64,000 nt of DNA from Adineta ricciae (Eukaryota > Rotifera > Eurotatoria > Adinetida > Adinetidae), in the NCBI GenBank assembly GCA_905250025.1, contig CAJNOJ010000241.1, forward strand, positions 1 to 64,000, in the 5' to 3' direction. Made by a program: the position numbers and the translations under genes. The notes below the pieces were generated by a model, which searched no databases, was not told the DNA's origin, and saw nothing but the letters and a program-made list of their open reading frames with translations. Positions 47,079 to 57,930 of the stretch are shown in pieces. Within the stretch, counting starts at the first letter, position 1. Every line of letters begins with the position of its first letter.

Positions 47079-48154
47079 TTAAAAATAACGATCGTGCCTA
47101 TTCTTGAATGTAATCACTATACATATAAGTGTATTATAACAAACTTTTTCGTTCTTTGGCTGTTCATTCTGTCCTCATCTTTCTCTCTGCAAAAGTAATA
47201 GTATCATTCATATTTTCCTACCACAGCGTCATCTGCCTTTCAACCCAATTGAATTTTATGTCTCATAGCCAGTCAAAGCAAAGGACATTTCAGTCGAAGA
47301 TATTTTTTGAAAGAATCTTTTTAAAAGAACGTTATTTTGTGTGTTCGTTCATTCTATCGATGGCATTTCTTTATGTGTGATAAACTGATTCAAGAAGAAC
47401 TTCAAGAACGAAATCAGCCAGAATCTTATTTACAACCTAAATATCTCTCCAATAAAACGATACGATTTAAATTAACGTATCCTTAATAAGCATAATGATT
47501 CATTCATACACAACATGTCACCATATAATTCTTGTACATCTGAGTAACCGACATTCACATCCTTTATCCTCAGTTAAGTTAAGACAATTAAGAAAAGAGT
47601 CATGATACAATTCACATTAATTGCAATCATTTCAACGAATTGTCCGAGTGCCCAGAGAATATAACGTACAGCAAGATATCATCTATTAGTAAGTTGAACT
47701 AATCACATATGCTAGCCTTCTTTCGAAGCCAAGTATAGGCATAAGTACTTGCATCCTAGCTCCGTTCACAAAGGGCGATACCATACTATCTATACAGTGT
47801 AGACTATAGGAGCGACGAAGAATCTTGAGTATGACTAATTTTTATAGGTTACGAATTGTTAATAACAGATATTCAGTCAACCTGCAAAGGTAGAGTACGC
47901 GTACCAAACCTACAAGTATGTTCGTGTGAAGGTGTGAAAACTGGTGCCCGTACAGTACGGTAGCCGCTATCGTGAGTCACAAAAAGTCGCGGATGAATTG
48001 TTAAAGCAAATGTTTATCTATACTTTTTTTTCGATCTTCGTTCCTTCTTCAATACTATAAATGTTGAGAACGCTTGTCAATAATAGAGTGACAAAAGTGA
48101 CTGCTATTTCTTCTACATTTAACTTTATCAAAGCACATTAGTAATCCAATTACA
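47079..48154. other. B1 intergenic upstream of the 210-aa gene
   Basis: Well conserved with 56841-57930. No open frame is shared by both copies. Probably contains the promoter of the plus-strand 210-aa gene, but no specific element is recognisable. Confidence 0.4.
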
Positions 48155-48787
48155 ATGGAATCAACTTTCATGTCGATTAAACTGTTAAATCTTGATGATT
48201 TGGTGAAACTAATAGCGAATAGCATTTTCCAACAAATTGATCCTATCGGTGATAAAGCTCAACATATTAGTAATACAATTGTTTCCATAATTGAAGATCG
48301 CATAAAAGTAAATGTATTTGATGTACGCGATTGGTTTGACGCAAATCTATTTATACTGCTGTTTTTAGCGATAATTTTTCTCATGCTTGTCTTTAAATTG
48401 CTTGATCAATTAGATAATTTAATGACTAAATATGAGTTTTCTTCTGGCAAACGTCATTTTACTGGATTGATGCTTATCACAGGTATTTTTATTTGGCTAT
48501 TTATTGCTGTAATATTTTGGGCATGCTCATCGGCCGATGGAATTAAACTTGAAACACTGAAATATATATTGGTTGGATGTACCAGTTTGGCAATGGTATG
48601 CATCATATTCGTTTGGATCCGATGGTTATTTATTCATCGATATCGTATTCAAACTTATCTGAGAGATGAACTGTTTGATTTCAACGAAAAAAAAAGATTA
48701 TCAATGGAAATAGGACTGACACAGATTCAACTGACCAATAATTCGAAGATGGCAAATACAACCAATTATTCTGAACCAAATTTGTGA
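48155..48787 (+). CDS. Three-helix membrane protein of unknown function (B1 copy, 210 aa)
   Basis: Single exon. The N-terminal half is a probable amphipathic helical segment (LDDLVKLIANSIFQQIDPIG ... ISNTIVSIIEDRI). Three membrane segments follow: ANLFILLFLAIIFLMLVF (about 65-82), FTGLMLITGIFIWLFIAVIF (about 103-121) and YILVGCTSLAMVCIIFVW (about 135-152). A polar basic/acidic tail ends with SEPNL. Family not recognised. B2 encodes the same length with about nine residue changes, mostly conservative, while third positions also differ; this pattern suggests selection on the protein. Confidence 0.75.
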   Translation: MESTFMSIKLLNLDDLVKLIANSIFQQIDPIGDKAQHISNTIVSIIEDRIKVNVFDVRDWFDANLFILLFLAIIFLMLVFKLLDQLDNLMTKYEFSSGKRHFTGLMLITGIFIWLFIAVIFWACSSADGIKLETLKYILVGCTSLAMVCIIFVWIRWLFIHRYRIQTYLRDELFDFNEKKRLSMEIGLTQIQLTNNSKMANTTNYSEPNL

Positions 48788-48890
48788 TCTATTTGAGACG
48801 ATCTGTAATTCTATTTTCTAGCTGAGAGACGAACAAAGTCAAATGTTTTTTCTTATTAATAAAAACACACAGCGTTTCGATTCATACCAT

Positions 48891-48908
48891 CTTGAGGGTG
48901 AGGGTGAC
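48891..48908 (+). repeat. Short telomere-like tract (B1)
   Basis: CTTGAGGGTGAGGGTGACTT, about two and a half TGAGGG units. Present at the same place in B2 (58668-58684), so it predates the separation of the copies. Confidence 0.7.
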
Positions 48909-49069
48909 TTATATATAGTGGAACCTTACGATGACGATTTTGATCTTTTCAAGGATCAATCATCAGGTAGGTAAATGAGTGCATTCAAATTGAAAGCAGA
49001 AATTGGAAAGACTAATTAAAGTCCACCAAAATTTGAAAGAATTGAATTTAGTAGAGCAGTATATACAAC

Positions 49070-49371
49070 GGGTGAGTTATATACAGTGAGGGTGAGTATT
49101 GCTACCGTGATCATGATTTATTCCCGACTAAAGGACTCTTCTGGCCGCTTAAGTAGCTATTCTCACGCCAACTATATGGGTACCTTGAATCGTCTTTGAA
49201 ATCCTTTTCGAATTCTTTGATATCATGCAGGTTATTGTACCTTGTTTATGATCATTATGATCATACCAACAAGTACACTTACTTAAGCCGTCTGAAGAGT
49301 CCTTTAGCCGGAACGAAGTCGTGATCACTGTAGTTATGCTGACATCCGCAAAATTACAGCCTAAAACCAAC
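49070..49371. mobile_element. 302-bp MITE-like insertion present only in B1
   Basis: B2 reads straight through (ACAACTGATGAG at about 58844); in B1 the site is split with CAAC on both sides (49066-49069 and 49368-49371), a possible 4-bp target duplication. Inside, 49103-49156 and 49279-49334 are inverted repeats of about 55 bp (shared CTAAAGGACTCTTC, GGCTTAAGTA, GTGATCA). The insert also carries a short GTGAGGGTGAG tract near its left end. No coding capacity. Transposon family not determined. Confidence 0.72.
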
Positions 49372-49420
49372 TGATGAGACTATCTCGGCAACGGTCGAAA
49401 CGCGTGTTGATCTGCTTCGA

Positions 49421-49440
49421 CTCACCCTCACCCTCACACC
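49421..49440 (-). repeat. Telomere-like tract at the right edge of B1
   Basis: CTCACCCTCACCCTCACACC (C-rich on plus, polarity to the left). Shared with B2 at 58897-58916, after which the two copies diverge completely. Confidence 0.75.
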
Positions 49441-49675
49441 AGTGATGGGATCAGTTCGTTTTTTTGAAAAATCAAACCGCATTGAACCGAAATATATTAT
49501 TCTCACCCCAAATACTAGAGATTTTCTTCCAAACCTTCGATTAGAAGAGCCTTATCAAAAGTAGTCATACTTTAAAAGCTATTTAAACGTTTCGTTACGA
49601 ATTAGATGCATCTTTTTCATAGCCAAGTTTAAAAATAACTAAGCTGAGGAGCTAAAAGTTGTTAAGAGTTCCAAA
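49441..49675. other. Unique sequence right of B1
   Basis: No gene. Begins with CCAGTGATGGGATCAGTTC, which resembles the terminus of a hAT element, but no matching opposite end was found. Confidence 0.35.
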
Positions 49676-49813
49676 TAGGGGTGCACAAGTTCAAGTTCAA
49701 GTTCAAGAACCGACTAAAAGGAACTTTAGAACTGCAAAATCGTTGATTGTGAACGGGCTGAGCTGTTGAAAAATGAGCGGTTCTGAACTTGAACTGAACT
49801 TTGTAGATCCCTA
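49676..49813. mobile_element. 138-bp hAT-like miniature element with 8-bp target duplication
   Basis: Flanked by identical GTTCCAAA (49668-49675 and 49814-49821). Ends TAGGGGTGCACAAGTTC and, reverse complemented, TAGGGATCTACAAAGTTC, matching the general hAT terminus (YAGRGRTG). Each arm carries TTCAAG/TTCAGT-type repeats and ends with GAACCG. No coding capacity. Confidence 0.85.
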
Positions 49814-50764
49814 GTTCCAAACTAGGTTTATAATCACCTGGAAAGAGTTTCAACGGAACACAAAATTTAGACATTGAAAATATATAAGCTCATCGGACAC
49901 GCTAGCAGTTCCTTATAAAATTTTGCAACATCAACAACGTTAGAAGTCTTCGCGAACTTCTTATATGGAAGGAGATTATAAAATTCTATGTGATAAGGAA
50001 TTCTAACTAATCCATTGAAAAATAATTCTTTTTTATTTTCTCTACCGATTGTGATAAATATAATTTACTTGATCTAAGCAACTAATTTGACATCTAACCA
50101 ATTTGAATTTTTCAGAATCTTACACTAAGGGAAATCTTTACACAGGAGTAGAGAGAAAATAATAGCAATCACATATCTCAATTGTTCCCTTTTCTGAAAG
50201 AAAGGGTTATGCAGCGCTTAAGCGCTGTGCTAAAAAGCTTAAAGTTTGTCTGTCTGTCCTATCCGATCCGAAATCAGCATTTCTAAAATCAATGAAATTG
50301 ATCGATAGCTGGTAGAAAATAATTACCGGTAGGATAATCGAGGTCGAGAAACTTGAATCTGAGCTTAGTTTTTTCTTATTCACCAAGTTTAGACTTCTTC
50401 GTTACTTGTTTCAGAAAAGATAATTTTCTTTGTGTTTTACAAATTCTGTTTTAGAAGGTAGTTGTTTCGACGCTATTCCGGGAAACTGATTTTTACAAGA
50501 TTTTCAAACAGGATTAAATGATCTTTAGATATACTTTCCATATAGAGCGGTATAGGCGGTATTTTATCTACTTAGCTTCCCAGTGTTTGACAAAGAAAAT
50601 AATTCGATTGTACACTGACGAATACTTACCGAACAAAAAGCTGTCATCACCCTCTGCAGCACCCTCAATGAGATGATACCGCCTCATACTGAAATTTAAT
50701 TTCCAGGAATTTCCTGGGCATCCGATATGCATTAAATTTCCCGGCTAGCGCTATAATGCATCAT
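49814..50764. other. Intergenic, no gene seen
   Basis: Contains GCGCTTAAGCGC at about 50215 and the perfect palindrome CCAGGAATTTCCTGG at about 50704. No coding signal. The left end of the Helitron-like relic may extend into its last part. Confidence 0.4.
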
Positions 50765-52365
50765 ATGGACAGAACGGTTTTGTCTTCTTCTATAATACAT
50801 CTTGTTGAAACATGGACAAAATCTACTGACAATTCAGAAATTGAAGGTTTTGAGATAGTTTACAGACGTGATTGACAGGATGTACGAAAACCGTTCGGTC
50901 AAGTCATCTATTTAAAAGATGATTTACAATACGAAAATATTATCGAAAGATATGAATATTCTTTAACAAAAGCTAGTAAAATTTGTATAGTTTCCGTTTA
51001 TAATTCACCAAACTCATCATTCAATGTCCTAAAACGACACATTGACGAAGTTATTCTTATTTCTAAAGGAGTTTGTGAACGTATAGCTGCTGCTGATGAT
51101 TTTAATATAGATTTGAAGATAAAAACCAATCATAAATTGATCGAATATATGGGATCAATCGGACTCACTTTAATTAATTAATTAAATAAAAGTTCGACTA
51201 ATGCTAAGACACAGATTGACTATTGTTTCACTAATGTGAATAACCTGGCATCCGATTATTTTGAAAGTTTAACAAGTTTTCATAAACCAATATAGCACAG
51301 AAAACGCAAAGTTTTGACTAAGGTTCATCTTAATGAAACCGAAGACATTTGTACAAATATGCCTTTTGATATTGATGATGATATAAATGATGACCAGTCT
51401 GATGCGATGGAAGTTGATGAGAAATTGACTTTCAATCATCATGAAATAGTCGACTTAGATATGTTTTTACGATTAGAAGATTTCAGCGTTAATGAGTCAT
51501 CTAATATGATAGAAATTGAAGAAAACTCTTCTTCAGAGCTGTTTGAAATCATTGATTCCAATTCAAGGAAAATTTTTGATCATTTCCTTTTTACATTTGG
51601 TTTTGATAATATTATCGACACTGATCAAATTTCAAGTCAAGCTGGAAAAATCATCGTTTATAATTGTGAAAAATAAAGACAAATCTGTACGGTTAGAAAC
51701 AAGAGCAGAATATTCTGTCCAAGCATTCCGTTCCGTTTATGCTCGAACACGCACGAATGCAGATAGAAATTGTTTATATAGCTCTCTTTCGATATTGAAT
51801 GTTGACTCGGAGAAACTAACACATTCGATGAAGTTATTGGCAATTAATGCAATGATCCAAAATAAAGATTATTTCCCAACACTTTGTAACGCATACTGAG
51901 AAATTCATGTGAAGTACAGTTAGAAAGAACTGCTACACATAACGTATGAAGAGAAGAAGTGCAAATTCAAGCTCTATCTATAGCACCATCTGGTCCTATA
52001 TATTCATATATAAAGTTTAATTCAGATCCAAATCGCAATAACATACTTTTTATTTCATCAAATATTAGATTGCAGGAATTAATCGACCGATTTAATAAGA
52101 AAACATAAGATGGCCATTTAATATACCTTGCATATGAATCGGACAGAAACAAAACAGGACTTTGTGTTTATTACACCGGTTCACATTACGATGCTCTTTT
52201 ACCTTTTGAACATAATCCTCCTCAGCTTATACCACGTTTTGACCTAATAATCATGACTTTATAACATAGAAGTACATCCATTAAAGATATAGAAACTCGT
52301 AAAAACAAATTTTCCGCTGATGCAAGTAATTATTTCGGTGGAAGTAACTCCTCGCCACGTTCTAA
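50765..52365 (+). pseudogene. Helitron-like relic with EEP endonuclease and OTU protease parts
   Basis: Plus strand, read in pieces. About 50765-51300 is the end of an endonuclease/exonuclease/phosphatase (EEP) domain (VIYLKDDLQYE, ICIVSVYNSPNSSF, LIEYMGSIGLTLIN, then in another frame TQIDYCFTNV and FHKPIW). From 51314 an acidic linker is open (120 codons). About 51660-52260 is an OTU cysteine-protease domain: TNADRNCLYSSLSI with the Asp/Cys pair, and the His in GSHYDALLPFEHN. Several stops break it. EEP and OTU modules accompany the Rep/helicase in some animal Helitrons (Helentrons); no Rep or helicase is visible here, so the assignment is an inference. It could instead derive from another element carrying these domains. 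Confidence 0.55.
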
Positions 52366-53147
52366 GGGACAAAAAGAGCGTACCCATAGGATCTAAGGGG
52401 TGATTCCTTAGTGAGCTCAAGGGTGATTTATTTTAGATCGATGCATTAAAACTACTTTGTCATCGTCTTTGCTTTTTGAAGTACGCACAACATTCGGATT
52501 TTAATCCGAGATTTCCTCATCTATTATTTATCACGTACGTGACGTATCATGAAGAGAAATGTATTTTTTATTTGAATTTCTCTTATAATAAGTAATAATT
52601 CAAATTCGATTAATTATCAATCCTCATTTTCGAACGAAAAAATTTAATAAATCGAGTAAAAGAAGATTTAATTGGACATTTTACACAAAGGCTTATCAAA
52701 CAAACAAGTATTAGTCTTCATTCTCATTTTTATTGGATAAAAAAAATATTGTTTTAATATACATCTCTTCTCTTTTTATAGTTCTAATGAATACAAAAAA
52801 ATAAAATATTTTTTTTCTTATTGAAACAATATGTTTCAAGATTTCTTCTATGTTCAGTATTTACGCAGTTAATATTTTAATCTACATCTGCTATTATTTT
52901 ATTTTGTGCATGATTTCAATATATATATCATTTTGATGTAATTATGTAGGTAGATAAAATCTATTCATTAAATAACAATTTTTTTTAGTTGCTACAAAAT
53001 AATGGCACCTGACGAGAATATGTCATCGATAAACAATAATGTATGATTGAAAAAGAACTCATTTTTCACAAAGACATATATTCTTGATCTATTTTAGACT
53101 ATAGTAGCAACATCATCATTACCGTAAGTTTTCTGTAGAGGTATAAG
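52366..53147. other. AT-rich region with possible first exons of a lost gene
   Basis: Mostly low-complexity AT-rich DNA. At 53002-53040 an ATG opens MAPDENMSSINNN up to a GTATGA donor, and 53098-53123 (after TTTTAG, before GTAAGT) continues TIVATSSLP in phase. These could be the first two exons of a gene whose remainder is cut off at the 53568 join. Weak. Confidence 0.3.
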
Positions 53148-53200
53148 TAGGGATGTACCGCTCACGCTCACGTGAGCGAGAGCGTGAGCTGTACACCCCA
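53148..53200. mobile_element. 53-bp palindromic hAT-like element with 8-bp target duplication
   Basis: Flanked by GGTATAAG on both sides (53140-53147 and 53201-53208). Ends TAGGGATGTACC and, reverse complemented, TGGGGTGTACAG. The interior is GCTCACGCTCACGTGAGCG plus its complement, so the whole element folds into one hairpin. Same terminal signature as 49676-49813 but different internal repeat. Confidence 0.8.
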
Positions 53201-53567
53201 GGTATAAGCCGCGCAAATGAACCGTCGTGGCCGTGAGACAGATATAAAAATTAGACTTTTAGATATTTTCAGTCCTTAGAATGATTTTTCTCGGTTAGTC
53301 TAATTTAGTTTTCCATTATGACATTTTACATCGTCGTTTTTGTGTACTCAAAAAGTGAGCATACTATAGAATGGGTCAGTATGTCCGTTCGGCCGTTAAT
53401 CCGATAACTCCTGAAAGAATAATCCAATTTTCATGAAATTTGATACATAGCATTATCTTGTAAATGCCTCGGCCGAGTTCGAAGATGAGCCTGATCGGCT
53501 GTACTCTTGCTGACTTTGGGTAAAGTTTTCTCTAATTCCTACATGAAAAACTTGAAGATTTGCGTGT

Positions 53568-53568
53568 N
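53568..53568. other. Single-N contig join at the start of B2
   Basis: Block B2 homology begins on the very next base, in the middle of the GPCR coding exon. The sequence to the left is unrelated to the GPCR. This is a scaffold junction and not a biological breakpoint that can be trusted. Confidence 0.9.
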
Positions 53569-54372
53569 TGAAAGAAAAACATATAAAATAACACTTTGGT
53601 CTCTCCAATCAGAAGTTTTTCTTCTACCTAAACGATTTCTACGTCGATCAGAACGACATTTTAAACCAATGATTAATATTATATTTGTTATTGTTATCAA
53701 TATTGGTAAAATTAAATTATTTAAACCAATAGTTTCAATAAATATTAAATCACTTAATGAATATTTATGACCATAAGATTTATAATATGCATTATCACAT
53801 GAAAATAATATTGATAGATTATTTAATTCAACAAAACAATATGAAACATTATAGGGAATAAATAAAAATGGATGATCATAAATAAGAATAAATATTATTA
53901 TTAATATACTAATCAATTGAGCGCGTTGACGAGTTATTAAATAATTACGATTATTTCCCCAAATTTTTAAATTACGTTCAATTCCTTTGTATAAAAAAAA
54001 TTATTTATTGTATTTTTTTAAAACTTTATTTTATTTACCTAATGCCCAAAGAAACGAGTAAGATAAATTTTCAGTTGATAATGTTAAAAACCATGATATT
54101 GAACAAACAAAAATTGGATGTTGAATATAAAAATAAATAAGATGTAAAATATATTCAGAGAACAATTTAGTTATATCTGATATTGATAGAGCAATTATAA
54201 ATATTCCGTATGGAGTTTTACAAAGAGATTTTGATCGAATAAATAATAAACATGAGCAAATATTTAATAAAATACCAATTATTGTTAAGAAAAAACCAAT
54301 GAAATAAAATGAGAAAATTAAATTTGCATTTACATTTTCACATGAGGAATTCATTTTAAAAAATTCTGACAT
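53569..54372 (-). CDS. Neuropeptide-receptor-like GPCR (B2 copy), 3' part missing at a contig end
   Basis: Exon 1 54372-54039 and exon 2 53984-53569 with the intron at the same place as B1 (shorter donor context GTAAATA). Encodes TM1 to the start of TM6 with few changes; the downstream half (TM6 end, TM7, tail) is lost at the N. Likely intact in the genome and truncated only in the assembly. Confidence 0.75.
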
Positions 54373-55119
54373 TCACTTTCCACAAGAAAAAAAAAAGAAG
54401 CATCATCATTTCTCATCATGGATGTGCCAGTAAAAGAAAAAAAAAGAAAGCGTATGCTCAACAAGAAATTGAAAAACTACACTTATGAGCTCATTATTCT
54501 CAAGAGCACATCTATGAACAGTCATATAGTCTAATTAAAATTCGAACCACTCCTTTTTTTAACAATGCCTTTTACTTTTGAGTATTTTCAATAAAAAATC
54601 GTTTTTTATCTTTATCAAGCACTTGTAATTCTATATATAATTACTTTTTTTTCTTTTTTCTTATATTATTTATGGTGATCAAACACTTTTTACAGATAAC
54701 GATGTCACATTTATAAAACCAGCTGCGTCAAATATTTCACATCATTGAATACATCATTGTTTTTTTTTCAATAGAAATATATCTATTTTAAGTCAAGAAT
54801 ATCAGTTATAATCAAATACAGGGTATCACAAAAGTGTCTTGTCTAAAAGAAAAAACAACAACATGGAATATATACAGAAGCGATGGACACGATTCATTTT
54901 TTTCAAAATTTAAACCGAAACGAACTCAAATAAAGTGTAAAATTATATCACAGATAACTGAATTACGTAATCTTTATTTGAACTCGATTATTCTGTATTA
55001 AATTATTGTTATCTATATTATGGTAACAGCATAAAAAGTCCCGAAGTTTTGCTCCTCGAAAAAATGATCGACATCATCATACTACTACATATTTAATTTA
55101 TTATAACAGATTAAAATCT

Positions 55120-56840
55120 ATTTTATTTGCGATTTGCAACATGAAACGAAAGAGCACATAAGAGATCATGCATTGTAATTTTGTTTTTATTAACTCGATT
55201 ATAAAGTTCTTTTATGCGTTGTTCAGCAATTCTGCTTTCCGATCTTTTCGTTGGAGGCAATATTCCACTATCTCTTTATTGAATTAAATCATGAATTGTA
55301 TTAATTTCTTTGCGTAGAAATGAATCAATAGAAACCCAAATATTTGGATGAGTTTTCTGCAAACGTTGATTGAATCTATTATTGTAGCCTATAAATGCAC
55401 AATATCATTGATGCAACAATATGTTTTCCTTTTAGAAAACATTGGTTATAATTGTTAGTTCTATCAGGTAGTTCATAAACATTCTATGTTGATATTGGAC
55501 GCATCCAATGGTGGTTGGAATATTTTAATAAACTTGAAATTTCTTCACGCTCATCTTCAATCAATTCTTGGCCAGCTCATGAAATAACGTATCAGCATAT
55601 GTTGGCGGCACAAACGCCTAGGACATTGCTTGTTTGAGAACATTTCGAACCATAAAATTATTGACATAACTTGATGAGAAACCTAGTGCTTAAACATGTC
55701 TATGAACGGACTGCGAGAAATGAAACGAACATTCTTTTTGGGTGATTTTCTTCGAGAACTACATCCAACAAAACTAAAGAAAGCAACATTAGCTATATTT
55801 CAATTATTTCCAACTATAATCATGTCTGAATTTAAAAAAAGCTTTTGATAGGCCTAGCTAAAAATCTGTCATTATGTTCACTGGATCGAATTTTACATTG
55901 AGTCGCTTTGTTTGATCAAGTAAGATACTGAATAGGTACAACTAAGTTGGTGCTTTTCGGTCAGAAAGAAGTGCATAAACCATCGGTACACCTATAATAA
56001 ATAAAGGGTAATTAATTCGTCTAAGAAGTTTTTATTTTTAAGTAGCTTTGTATCATAAAAGCTGTTTACGTGTTCTATGAGGTATTGATTGTATAATCAA
56101 GGTTGCTCGAAGTGTGGAGGTGAACTTGAAAAAATATCATCCATATGTAAACGTTCGCTGTTGAATAAAAAACGGAGTTGAGTATCAGATGACCAGATTA
56201 AAACTCTTCCTGATGACTCTATATTATTTGATGAATCGAATTTGTATTGAGGATTTTCAGTGTCATGCAACAACAGACGATTAACATTAAGGCAACCTTT
56301 TGTATAAGAATCTGGTAAAAGTACAAAAGATCGTGAATTTAGTATTGTGGGAATTTGTTTCTGGCGAACGTGACTTAAACTAAGACCTAAGAAAAAGAAG
56401 AAACATATGTTGGAATAATCAGTGACACTTATTTTTTATATTGTACCTATTTCGAAGATTAGCTAGTGCATCACCGCTTAGCAACTTCTTGTAACGTCAC
56501 CAATTCTTTTTAAATTACGGATTTCTAATGCAGCAGGATTTGATAAATGCGTGTGCTTAGTCTACTTTCCCGAAAATTTTATAAATTCATCGTTGAGACT
56601 AGTGTGCAAAAGCAAACCACACTCTCTTTGCACAGCGCCAAAATTGATCATTCCATTTCGATTAAAATCCTTGAACTGACACTGAAATCCTTTTAAATGT
56701 AATATCACTTTACGTTTATTTGTTGTTGCTTTAATAATTGTGGGTATAGATGATGTAGATCACGACTTCGGTTTGGAACTGGGTGAAAATGATGATGATG
56801 ATGGGATTTCATCACTGGATGTCGAATCGGGTGATACCAT
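55120..56840 (-). pseudogene. FLYWCH/MULE transposase relic (B2)
   Basis: Counterpart of 45425-47078, with the same early TGA after MVSPDSTSSDEIPSS. Here the C-terminal part is fuller: RTNNYNQ, NNRFNQRLQKTHPNIWVSID, INTIHDLIQ then a stop, PPTKRSESRIAEQRIKEL. The RTNN...HPNIW pairing is what identifies the MULE end. Multiple frame breaks. Lacks about 50 bp near 56490 that B1 has. Confidence 0.7.
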
Positions 56841-57930
56841 TTAAAAATAACGATCGTGCCTATTCTTGAATGTAATCACTATACATATAAGTGTATTATA
56901 ACAAACTTTTTCGTTCTTTGGCTGTTCAATCTGTCCTCATCTTTCTCTCTGCAAAAACAATAGTATCATTCATATTTTTCTACCACAGTATTTTTTGAGA
57001 GAACATTTTTAAAAGAACGTTATTTTGCGTATTCGTTCATTCTATCGATGGCATTTCCTTACGTGTGATAAACTGATTCAAGAAGAACTTCAAGAACGAA
57101 ATCAGCCAGAATCTTATTTACAACGAATGACTCGACAAGAATGACAGAAAAATCTGGTAACGCGAAAATATAAATGAATTAAATCGTAATTTCCTACCAC
57201 ACAATCCGTCAACCTAAATATCTCTCCAATAAAACGATGCGATTTAAATTAACGGATCCTTAATAAGCATTATGATTCATTCATACACAACATGTCACCA
57301 TATAATTTTTGTACATCTGAATAATCGACATTCACATCCTTCATCCTCAGTTAAGTTAAGACAATTAAGAAAAGAGTCATGATACAATTCACATTAATTG
57401 CAATCATTTCAACGAATTATCCCCGTGCCGAGAGAATATAACGTACAGCAAGATATCATCTATTAGTAAGTTCAAGTAATCACATATACTGTCCTTCTTT
57501 CGAAGCCAAGTATAGGCACAAGTACTTGCATCCTAGCTCCGTTCACAAAGGACGATACCATACTATCTATACAGTGTAGATCATAGGAGCGACGAACAAT
57601 CTTGAGTATGACTAATTTTTATAGGTTACGAATTGTTAATAATAGGTATACAGTCAACCTGCAAAGGTAGAGTACGCGTACCAAACTTACAAGTATGTTC
57701 ATGTGAAGGTGCGAAAACTGGTGCCCGTATAGTACGGTAGTTGCTATCGTGAGTCACAAATAGTCACGGATGAATTGTTAAAGCAGATATTTATCTATAC
57801 TTTTTTTCGATTTTCGTTCCTTCTTTAATACTATCAGTGTTGAGAACGCTTGCCAATAATAGAGTGACAAAAGTGACTGCTATTTCGTCCACATTTAACT
57901 TTATCAAAGCACATTAGTAATCCAATTACA

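Larger units (their letters stand above)
44022..49440. repeat. Duplicated block, copy B1 (partner B2 at 53569-58916)
   Basis: Collinear direct duplicate, offset 9.55 kb at the left and 9.78 kb at the right. Left edge is set by the N at 53568 in B2; right edge at a telomere-like CTCACCCTCACCCTCACACC tract present in both. Copy-specific indels: about 130 bp present only in B2 (54680-54815), about 75 bp only in B1 (47226-47300), about 90 bp only in B2 (57125-57215), and a 302-bp MITE only in B1. Confidence 0.9.
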
